Below are positions 17,216 to 25,400 of a DNA stretch of 64,000 nt, in pieces. The stretch's first letter is position 1; every line of letters begins with the position of its first letter. Both the position numbers and the translations under genes were made by a program. Source of the stretch: Dyella jiangningensis (lineage in GTDB: Bacteria > Pseudomonadota > Gammaproteobacteria > Xanthomonadales > Rhodanobacteraceae); assembly GCF_003264855.1 (NCBI RefSeq), contig NZ_NFZS01000004.1, positions 248,001-312,000 of the forward strand, written 5' to 3'. Below the pieces are notes generated by a model that was not told the DNA's origin, ran no database searches, and saw only the letters and a program-made list of their open reading frames with translations.

Positions 17216-18385
17216 TCAGAACGCGTTGATGCCCGTCAGCTCGCGGCCCACCACCAGCTGATGCACCGTCTCGGTGCCTTCGTAGGTGATGACCGATTCC
17301 AGGTTCAGCGCGTGTCGGATGGCCACGTGTTCCGTCGTGATGCCGGCGCCGCCAAGGATGTCGCGGCACTCGCGCGCGATGTCGATGGCGATGCGGCAGT
17401 TGTTCCACTTGGCCAGCGACACCTGCGTCGGCTGCATGGTGCCGGCATCCTTCAGGCGGCCGAGCTGCAGCGACAGCAGCTGCGCCATGGTGATGCGGCG
17501 GGCCATCTCGGCCATCTTGATCTGGATGGCCTGGTTGGACGCCAACGGACGTCCAAACAGTACGCGCTCCTGCGTGTAGTCGAGCACTTCCTTCAGGCAG
17601 GCCTGCGCGGCGCCGATCGGGCCCCAGGTGATGCCGTAGCGCGCCTGCGTGAGGCAGCCCAGCGGACCCTTCAGGCCCTTCACGTTCGGCAGGCGGTTGG
17701 CTTCGGGCACGCGCACGTTGTCGAAGAACAGCGCGGACGTCACCGACGCGCGCAGGCTCATCTTCTTGTGCACTTCCTGCGCGGTGAAGCCCTTGGTGTC
17801 GGTGGGCACGATGAAGCCCTGGATGCCGTCCTCGGTCTGCGCCCACACGATGGCGATGTGCGCGAGGTTGCCGTTGGTGATCCACATCTTGGCGCCGTTG
17901 ATGACCCAGTCGCCGCCGTCCTTCTTGGCGTTGGTCTTCATGTTGGCCGGGTCCGAACCGCCGTGCGGCTCGGTGAGGCCGAAGCAGCCGATGATCTCGC
18001 CCGCCGCCATCTTCGGCAGGTAGTGCATCTTCTGCTCTTCGGTGCCGTAGGCGTAGATCGGGTACATGCACAGCGAGCTCTGCACCGAGGCGAAGCTGCG
18101 CAGGCCCGAATCGCCGCGCTCCAGCTCCTGGCAGATCAGGCCATAGCTCACGCCATTCATGCCGGCGCAGCCGTACTTCTCGGGAATGGTCGCGCCAAGC
18201 AGGCCCAGGCTGGCGATTTCCGGAATCAGTTCCTTCGGAAAGCGGCCCTGGTCGAAGCAGTCGCCGATGATCGGCAACACCCTCTCGTCCACGAAACGGC
18301 CCACCGAGTCCTGCACCATGCGTTCTTCGTCGGACAGCAGCGAGCGGACGTCGTAGAGATCGAGGGGATTCAGGCGAGCGGACAT
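17216..18385 (-). CDS. gcdH: Glutaryl-CoA dehydrogenase
   Basis: FAD enzyme converting glutaryl-CoA to crotonyl-CoA in lysine/tryptophan breakdown. The 389-residue protein follows the acyl-CoA dehydrogenase fold, with GCFGLTEPHGGSDPANM, the FAD-binding WITNG and the C-terminal catalytic base Glu369 in SVITYEGTETVHQLVVGREL. This last stretch and the GLTEPHGGSDP motif separate glutaryl-CoA dehydrogenases from other family members. ATG 18385 is preferred; a TTG at 18409 would add eight residues. It appears monocistronic. Confidence 0.92.
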   Translation of the reverse strand: MSARLNPLDLYDVRSLLSDEERMVQDSVGRFVDERVLPIIGDCFDQGRFPKELIPEIASLGLLGATIPEKYGCAGMNGVSYGLICQELERGDSGLRSFASVQSSLCMYPIYAYGTEEQKMHYLPKMAAGEIIGCFGLTEPHGGSDPANMKTNAKKDGGDWVINGAKMWITNGNLAHIAIVWAQTEDGIQGFIVPTDTKGFTAQEVHKKMSLRASVTSALFFDNVRVPEANRLPNVKGLKGPLGCLTQARYGITWGPIGAAQACLKEVLDYTQERVLFGRPLASNQAIQIKMAEMARRITMAQLLSLQLGRLKDAGTMQPTQVSLAKWNNCRIAIDIARECRDILGGAGITTEHVAIRHALNLESVITYEGTETVHQLVVGRELTGINAF

Positions 18386-18625
18386 GCGGGGGTTCCGTGA
18401 CTGGGACAAACCCTCATTCTAGCGGGCCCTTACGTGCGGGTCATGGCGGGGTGCAGCAGGCATGGGGTAGGCGCCCGGGGCCTGCTGTGGGACCATGCGC
18501 AGCGCTTTCCGTCGTTCCGGTGCGCCCCAGGGCGCGGGCCGGCCCGCCTGGCGCCATCGATGTCCCGGTTCCAGCCCTCGCCGAGACGACGCCCTGGCAT
18601 ACCCGCTCCCCCGGCCGGACCCTCC

Positions 18626-19501
18626 ATGTTCAAAGGTGTTCTTCTAGGCTTCGCCTGCTACGCCGCCTACGCGATCAGCGATGCCTTCGTGAAATCCCTG
18701 CACGGCACCCTGCCCGCCTACGAGGCGGTGTTCTTCGGTGCCGTGCTGATGCTCAGCGCCCTGCCGTTCATCCGCAAACCCGGGGACCGCTACCTCGAGG
18801 TGTTCCACGCGCGCAAGCCGAGCCTGTGGTGGATTCGCGCCATCACTGGCGCCATCTGCAACACCTCGGCCGTGATCGCCTTCACCGCGCTGCCGATGGC
18901 CGAGGCGTTCGCACTGATCTTCCTGCTGCCGATCTTCGTGACCCTGCTCTCGGTGATTTTCCTCAAGGAACACGTGGGCTGGCGGCGCTGGTCGGCGGTG
19001 ATCGTGGGATTCATCGGCGTGCTTGTGGTGCTGCGGCCCGGCTTTCGCGCGCTGGGCGTGGGCCACTTCGCGGCCATGACCTGCGGCCTCTCCGGCGCGG
19101 TATCGGTGGTGGCCCTGCGCATGGCCGGCCCGCACGAAAAGCGCATCAGCCTCTACGGCGCCGGCGTCATCGGCCCACTGGTAAGCGGCGCCGCATGGAT
19201 GCTGCCTACCTTCGTATGGCCGGATGCGCACCAGTGGTTCCTGCTTGCCGGTTACGGCCTGCTCGCGGGGCTCGCCGGCGTGCTGCTGATGCTGGCCACG
19301 CATCACGCGCCGGCCAATCGCATCGCGCCCACGCAGTACAGCCAGATGCTCTGGGCGATCTTCTTCGGCTACTGGCTGTTCGGCGACCACCTGGACTGGC
19401 CCATGCTGATCGGCATCGTGCTCATCCTCGGCTCGGGCCTCTTCACCCTGGTGCGCGAGGAAAAGGTCACGCCCTGGTGGCGCCGCACGAAGATGGTCTG
19501 A
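18626..19501 (+). CDS. DMT-superfamily (EamA) transporter
   Basis: A 291-residue inner-membrane protein with about ten helices in two repeated EamA halves (ACYAAYAISDAFVKSL at the N-terminus; QMLWAIFFGYWLFGDH in the second half). This is the drug/metabolite exporter superfamily; substrate unknown. ATG 18626 is chosen because the membrane domain begins there; the frame is open to 18434, but that segment is Arg/Pro-rich and unlike the family. Head-to-head with gcdH. Confidence 0.88.
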   Translation: MFKGVLLGFACYAAYAISDAFVKSLHGTLPAYEAVFFGAVLMLSALPFIRKPGDRYLEVFHARKPSLWWIRAITGAICNTSAVIAFTALPMAEAFALIFLLPIFVTLLSVIFLKEHVGWRRWSAVIVGFIGVLVVLRPGFRALGVGHFAAMTCGLSGAVSVVALRMAGPHEKRISLYGAGVIGPLVSGAAWMLPTFVWPDAHQWFLLAGYGLLAGLAGVLLMLATHHAPANRIAPTQYSQMLWAIFFGYWLFGDHLDWPMLIGIVLILGSGLFTLVREEKVTPWWRRTKMV

Positions 19502-19552
19502 CGACCACGCCCGCTCGCCCTTCATCCACCCGATCAAACAGCGACGCCGCCC

Positions 19553-20431
19553 ATGACCCGAGCTGATTTCACCATGTCCCCCATCGTCGCCGGCCTGTGG
19601 CGCATCACCAGCTGGAACCTCAGCGTGGCCGAGCGCGTGCGCTGGATCGAGCAGGCGCTGGAACTGGGCATCACCACGTTCGATCTGGCGGACATCTACG
19701 GCGAGTATCAAGCCGAAGGCCAGTTCGGCGACGCGCTGAAAGCCCAGCCGGCATTGCGCCAGCGCATGCAACTGGTCACCAAGTGCGGCATTCGCCTGCG
19801 CTCGGCGCAACGCCCGTACCGCATCAACTACTACGACACCTCGGCCGCCTATGTACGCGCCCAGGTGGAACAGTCGCTGCGCAACCTGCACGCGGAACAG
19901 CTCGACCTGGTGCTGATCCACCGCCCCGACTACCTGATGGACGCGGCCGCCCTGGCCGACACCTTCGCCACGCTGACCCGCGAAGGCAAGGTGGCCCATT
20001 GGGGCGTGTCCAACCACACCACCAGCCAGTTCGCCCTGCTCCAGCAACACCATCCGCTGGTCACCAACCAGGTGGAGCTTTCGCCGCTGCAGACGGATGC
20101 GCTGGATGACGGCACGCTCGACCAGGCGCAGCAGCTGGGATGTCGCCCGATGGTCTGGTCACCGCTCGCCGGCGGCCGCCTTTTCAACGCCGAAGACGAG
20201 CACGCGGTGCGCACGCGCACTGCGATGCTCGACATCGCCGAGCGCCACGGCATCAGCCTGACCACCCTGGCGTTCGCCTGGATACTGCGCCATCCCTCGC
20301 GTCCGCACCCGATCACGGGCAGTGGCCGCATGGTGAACCTGCAGGATGCGGTGAAGGCGCTGGACGTGTCTCTGGATGCGGAGGACTGGTACGCGATCTG
20401 GACGGCGAGCAAGGGGCATTCGGTGCCGTAA
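19553..20431 (+). CDS. Aldo/keto reductase
   Basis: NADPH-dependent oxidoreductase of 292 residues, close in pattern to E. coli YdhF. Catalytic residues are visible: Asp and Tyr in FDLADIYGEY (about 43-52), Lys in LVTKCGI, His in LIHRPDYLM. The C-terminal cofactor loop is RPHPITGSGRMVNL. Physiological carbonyl substrate unknown. It starts 51 bases after the transporter stop and could share its transcript. Confidence 0.9.
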   Translation: MTRADFTMSPIVAGLWRITSWNLSVAERVRWIEQALELGITTFDLADIYGEYQAEGQFGDALKAQPALRQRMQLVTKCGIRLRSAQRPYRINYYDTSAAYVRAQVEQSLRNLHAEQLDLVLIHRPDYLMDAAALADTFATLTREGKVAHWGVSNHTTSQFALLQQHHPLVTNQVELSPLQTDALDDGTLDQAQQLGCRPMVWSPLAGGRLFNAEDEHAVRTRTAMLDIAERHGISLTTLAFAWILRHPSRPHPITGSGRMVNLQDAVKALDVSLDAEDWYAIWTASKGHSVP

Positions 20432-20439
20432 TGCACTAC

Positions 20440-20525
20440 CTGTAGGAGCACACCCAGTGCGCGATCGGCGCTTCTGGCATCGACGGCCTGTAGGCTTTTC
20501 GCGCACTGGGTGCGCTTCTACAAAA
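20440..20525. repeat. GTAGGAGCGCACC palindromic repeat, diverged copy
   Basis: Same two-arm layout as at 15621, with changes GTAGGAGCaCACCC in the left arm and GTGCGCTtCTAC in the right. It sits between convergent genes (reductase and 5'-nucleotidase) and could act as a two-way transcription stop. Confidence 0.85.
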
Positions 20526-20532
20526 GCGCTGG

Positions 20533-21462
20533 CTAGCGATTGCTCACGCCGTGCGGCACATGCCCCGTCGCCACATGCTTGCGCGCCGATTCCACGTTCG
20601 CCGGCGAATCGTCGAAGAAGATGTCGGCGCCGAAGGCGTCGAGGAACGGGCCCTTGTCTCGCCCGCCCAGGAATAGCGCTTCGTCGATGCGCACACCCCA
20701 GCGCCGCAAAGTGAGTATCACCCGCTTGTGCGCCGGCGCGGAACGCGCGGTGACGAGCGCGGTGCGAATCGGCGAGTCCTCGGCAGGGAATGCCGCCTGC
20801 AACCGGTGCACGGCCGTGAGAAACCCGCGGAACGGCCCCACCGACAGCGGCTCCTCGGCCAACTCCCGCTCGCTGCGATGGAAGGCTTCGAGACCCTCCT
20901 CGCGGGTAACGCGCTCGCCCTCGTCGCCGAAGATCACCGCGTCGCCGTCAAACGCGATACGCAACTGTTCGGTCGCGCGCGGCGGTGCGGTCGACGGCAG
21001 GATGGTGGCGGCGGCCACGCCAGCGGCCAGCGCCCGGCCCACGTCTTCCGCGTTGGCGGACAGGAACAGGTCGGCCTTGAACGGCGCGATGTAATCGGAG
21101 GTCGGCGCGCCGCTGGTGAAGGCAGCGCGACTGATTTCCAGGCCGTAATGCTGGATCGCATTGAAGATGCGCAAACCGGTGTCGCCGGAATTGCGCGACA
21201 GCAGGATCACCTCCACCGGAGGCACGTCGCCGGCCAGCTTGTTGAGGTCCAGCAGCTTCTGCACCAGCGGGAACGCCACGCCCGGCTTCAGGATGTCGTT
21301 CTCGTGCTCGATCTGGAATGCGCGATACGCGTCCAGTCCCTCTTGCTCGAAGAGGTCGTTGCTTTCGCCCAGGTCGAACAGGGCGCGCGAGGAAATGGCC
21401 ACGACCAGCCGGTTGTCCGTGGCGGCGGCGGGATCGTGGGCGTCTCGGGCGGGGCGACTCAT
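20533..21462 (-). CDS. Cytosolic 5'-nucleotidase (cN-I-like family)
   Basis: A 309-residue enzyme hydrolysing nucleoside 5'-monophosphates. It opens with RLVVAISSRALFDLGESNDLFEQEGL, has IAFDGDAVIFGDEGE (Asp-rich metal and nucleophile region) mid-protein, TALVTARSAPAHKRVILTLR, and IFFDDSPANVESAR near the end: an HAD-type layout matching the bacterial 5'-nucleotidase family (PF06189). ATG 21462 is chosen; the frame continues to 21531 without family similarity and no clear ribosome site is visible for either. It lies downstream of NAD kinase on the same strand. Confidence 0.85.
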   Translation of the reverse strand: MSRPARDAHDPAAATDNRLVVAISSRALFDLGESNDLFEQEGLDAYRAFQIEHENDILKPGVAFPLVQKLLDLNKLAGDVPPVEVILLSRNSGDTGLRIFNAIQHYGLEISRAAFTSGAPTSDYIAPFKADLFLSANAEDVGRALAAGVAAATILPSTAPPRATEQLRIAFDGDAVIFGDEGERVTREEGLEAFHRSERELAEEPLSVGPFRGFLTAVHRLQAAFPAEDSPIRTALVTARSAPAHKRVILTLRRWGVRIDEALFLGGRDKGPFLDAFGADIFFDDSPANVESARKHVATGHVPHGVSNR

Positions 21463-21591
21463 GGAGAGGAATCTAGCATGGGGGCAGGCACCAAGTAGCG
21501 ACGCCGTTGAAACCGCGCGCCCTGCCTGCACACATGCCGCCCCACGCCGTGGCGCTTGCGGCCCGCGCAGCCGGACGCCTCGCTCGAAAGC

Positions 21592-22365
21592 TCAATCCGG
21601 CGCGAACTGCTCGTCCAGGATGCGCTGTTCCAGGTTGTGCTCAGGATCGAACAGCAACCGCACGCCCTGCCCTTCGGACTGGCGAATCTGCACCTCGCGG
21701 ATGTCGCGCACTTCGAGGTAATCGGCGGTGGCGCTCACCGGCCGCTTGCCGGGATCGAGCACGCGCAAGGTCACCAGCGTGCGATGCGGCAGGATCGCGC
21801 CGCGCCAGCGACGCGGACGGAACGGACTGATCGGTGTCAACGCCAGCACATTGGCGTCCAGCGGCAGGATCGGTCCATGCGCCGACAGGTTATAGGCCGT
21901 CGAACCCGCCGGCGTGGAAATCAGGATGCCATCGCACACCAACGTGGGCAGTTTCACCTGATCGTTGAGCTTCACTTCGAGGTGCGCCGCCTGGTTGCTC
22001 TGGCGCAGCAGCGAGACTTCATTGAACGCCAGCGCGTGCTGGATATCACCCGCCGCATCGACGGTACGCATTTCCAGCGGATACAGCACCGCCGCGTGGG
22101 CGCGCGCAATGCGCCCCTCCAACTCGTCCACGTGATGCTTGTTCATCAGGAAACCGACGCGTCCGAGCTTCATGCCATACACCGGCGCCGGCAGCGCGCG
22201 ATACGCATGCAGGGTGCGCAGCATGAAGCCGTCGCCGCCCAGCGCGACGATCACGTCGGCGTCTTCGGGCGCCACGTCGTCGTAGCGGTCGATGAACTTG
22301 CGTCGTGCCTGCTGGGCAACGTGGGTTTCGCTGGCGACGAAGGCGAAGCGCATGGGGCCTGACAT
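21592..22365 (-). CDS. nadK: NAD kinase
   Basis: Makes NADP from NAD and ATP (or polyphosphate). The protein has the family-defining GGDG (43-46) in VIVALGGDGFMLR, NEVSLLRQ, and DGILISTPAGSTAYNLSAHGPI, the NAD-binding loop. At 257 residues it is a short form like those of alphaproteobacteria and Xanthomonadales. The start is either ATG 22365 or ATG 22353 (four codons in); the core begins at the second. Directly downstream of the NAD-dependent glutamate dehydrogenase. Confidence 0.9.
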   Translation of the reverse strand: MSGPMRFAFVASETHVAQQARRKFIDRYDDVAPEDADVIVALGGDGFMLRTLHAYRALPAPVYGMKLGRVGFLMNKHHVDELEGRIARAHAAVLYPLEMRTVDAAGDIQHALAFNEVSLLRQSNQAAHLEVKLNDQVKLPTLVCDGILISTPAGSTAYNLSAHGPILPLDANVLALTPISPFRPRRWRGAILPHRTLVTLRVLDPGKRPVSATADYLEVRDIREVQIRQSEGQGVRLLFDPEHNLEQRILDEQFAPD

Positions 22366-22459
22366 CGTTCGGGGTGAGGTCGCCAGTTGAGCGTAGATGG
22401 ACGAAGGGCGCAAGACCGTTGCCGGCCTGCGCCCTTCGGAGTACCGCGACCAATGCACC

Positions 22460-22487
22460 CGTCATCCCGGTTTATGCCGGGATGACG
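22460..22487. terminator. GTCATCCCGG inverted repeat, probable stop hairpin for glutamate dehydrogenase
   Basis: Perfect 11-base arms CGTCATCCCGG / CCGGGATGACG with a TTTATG loop, eight bases beyond the dehydrogenase stop. There is no T tract, so it may act as an mRNA 3' stabiliser or attenuator ahead of nadK rather than a classical terminator. Confidence 0.6.
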
Positions 22488-22494
22488 CAGCGGC

Positions 22495-25400
22495 TTACTG
22501 GTTCACCGGCACCTGCGCCAGCTGGGCCAGGCGACGGACCGCGACCGAGGCGATCGGGTAGTCCGCGTTCTGGGTGAGGATCTCCGCCAGCATGTTGCGG
22601 GTGTATTTCAGCGTGGCGTCGTCACGCTGCAGCCATGCCTGCACCGGCGAGATGTCCTTCGAACCGCCGGTCATCGACAGCACCTGCAGGGCCAGCGCGC
22701 GATGCTGGTGGTTCAGCTCGTCCAGCAGCGAACCGCGGGCCTGTGCGTGCCAGGCACCTTCCACCGGCAGCGCCTCGATCTGGCTGCGCAACCATTCCAG
22801 GTCGAGCGACTCGCCCAGTTCGTAGAACACGCCGGCCACGTTGCCGATGGGCTGGCCGCTCTGCTGGGCCACTTCGACGATGTCGAGCATGGCGCGCAGC
22901 TCGGGGATGCGGGCCATGCGCAGCGACAGCTCCGACGGCAGGCCGAGGCCTTCCCACTTCTCCTGGCTGGTGGCGAAGTCCTGCTTGCCCGTCTCGGTGA
23001 GCACATTCGGCAATGCCGCACGCAGTTCGGTGACGCCCGTCTGGTAACGATCGACGTTGGCGTTGATGTCCAGCGTGCCACCCGGACGGTTGAGCAGCCA
23101 GCGCGTCATGTGGCGCAGCAGCGACCAGATCTGCAGGATCGCATCGATCTGCGTGCCCTCGGCCACCTTGCTGTCCAGCGCCTCGACCTCGGACCACAAC
23201 TCGCGCGCGCCCAGGATCTCGCGGGCCGCCGTGTAGGCCTTGGCGATCGCCGCCGGGCCCTGTCCGGTGTCTTCCTGCATGCGCATCATGAAGGTCGCGC
23301 CCATGCGGTTGATCGTGGAGTTGGTCACCGCGGTGGCGATGATCTCGCGCTTCAGGCGATGACGCTGCATGTGGTCCGCGTACGGCGCATGCAACGGCTC
23401 GGGGAAGTAGCGCACCAGCTCCTTGGAGAGGTACGGATCTTCCGGCACGTCCGAATCGAGCAGTTGCTGGTACAGCTTGATCTTGTCGTAGGACAGCAGC
23501 ACCGACAGTTCTGGGCGCGTCATGCCGATGCCGCGCGTCTTGCGCTCGGTCAGCTCGGACTCGCTCGGCAGGTTTTCCACCTGGCGATCGAGCAGGCCTT
23601 CCTGTTCCAGCATGCGGATGAAGTGCGCCATCGAACCGATGCGATGCACCGACTGGCGCTCCATCAGCGTGATGGCCTGGTTCTGGCGGTAGTTGTCCCA
23701 CAGCACCAACTGGCCGACTTCGTCGGTCATGCTGGCGAGCAGCGTGTTGCGCTGGTCGAGCGTCAGCTCACCGCGCTGCACGGCGTCGCCCAGCAGGATC
23801 TTGATGTTCACCTCGTGGTCGGAGGTGTCCACGCCGGCGGAGTTGTCGATGAAGTCGGTGTTGAGCAGCACGCCATGCTGGGCGGCTTCGATGCGGCCCT
23901 TCTGGGTGAAGCCCAGGTTACCGCCCTCGCCCACCACCTTGCAGCGCAGCTCGCCGCCGTTGACGCGCAGCGCGTTGTTGGCGCGGTCGCCTACGTCGGC
24001 ATGCGTTTCGCTGCTGGCCTTCACGTAGGTGCCGATACCGCCGTTCCACAGCAGGTCCACTGGCGCCTTGAGGATGGCGCTGAGCAGTTCGGCCGGTGGC
24101 AGCTGCGTCACGTCCGGCTTGAGGCCGAGCACGGTGCGCATTTCCGGCGAGACCGGGATCGACTTCAGCGAACGAGGATACACGCCACCACCCGCGGAGA
24201 TGAGCGACTTGTCGTAGTCGTCCCAGCTCGAACGCGGCACCTTGAACATACGCTCGCGCTCCACGAACGAACGCTCGGCATCCGGGTTCGGGTCGAGGAA
24301 GATGTGGCGATGGTCGAACGCGGCCACCAGGCGGATATGACGCGACAGCAGCATGCCGTTGCCGAACACGTCGCCCGACATGTCGCCGATGCCCACGCAG
24401 GTGAAGTCTTCGGTCTGGCTGTTGCGGCCGAGTGCGCGGAAGTGCCGCTTCACCGACTCCCATGCGCCCTTGGCGGTGATGCCCATGCCCTTGTGGTCAT
24501 AGCCGTTGGAACCGCCCGACGCGAACGCGTCGCCCAGCCAGAAGCCATGCTCGACGGAGATGGCATTGGCGATGTCCGAGAACGTCGCCGTGCCCTTGTC
24601 GGCCGCCACCACCAGGTACGGATCGTCGTTGTCGTGGCGCACTACGTCATGCGGCGGCACGACCTTGCCTTCGATCAGGTTGTCGGTGACGTCGAGCAGG
24701 CCGCTGATGAACATTCGGTAGCACGCGATGCCCTCGGCCAGCTGCGCATCACGATCACCGTTCACCGGCGGACGCTTGACGAAGAAGCCGCCCTTCGAGC
24801 CCACCGGCACGATCACGGTGTTCTTCACCATCTGCGCTTTCACCAGGCCCAGCACTTCGGTGCGGAAATCTTCGCGACGATCGGACCAGCGCAGGCCACC
24901 GCGCGCCACCGAACCGAAGCGCAGGTGAATGCCTTCCACGCGCGGTGCGCTGACGAAGATTTCGCGGTAAGGCACCGGCTTCGGCAGGTCCGGCACGCGA
25001 TGCGAGTCGAACTTGTAGCTGATGTACGGACGATAGGCGTCGTCCCACTTCTGGAAGAAGCTGGTACGCAGCGTGGAGCGGATCAGCGCCATGAAGCTGC
25101 GCAGGATGCGATCGTCGTCCAGGCTGGACACCGTTTCCAGCAGCGTGCCGATGGTTTCTTCGATGGCGGCGATCTGCTCGTCGCGCGGCTTCGACAGCGC
25201 GGCGATCAGCTCATCGATGAGCACCGGATGCGCCGTGCGTACGGATTCGGGAATCAGCGCCTGCATTTCGCCGCGCAGCAGTTCGCCGGCACGCTTGAGT
25301 TCATCGGCACCCAGCTGCTCGCGACGCGGATCGAACTTGGCGAGGAAGAGCTCCACCAGCAGGCCGGCGATGGCCGGATAGCGGTTGAAGGCGTCTTCCA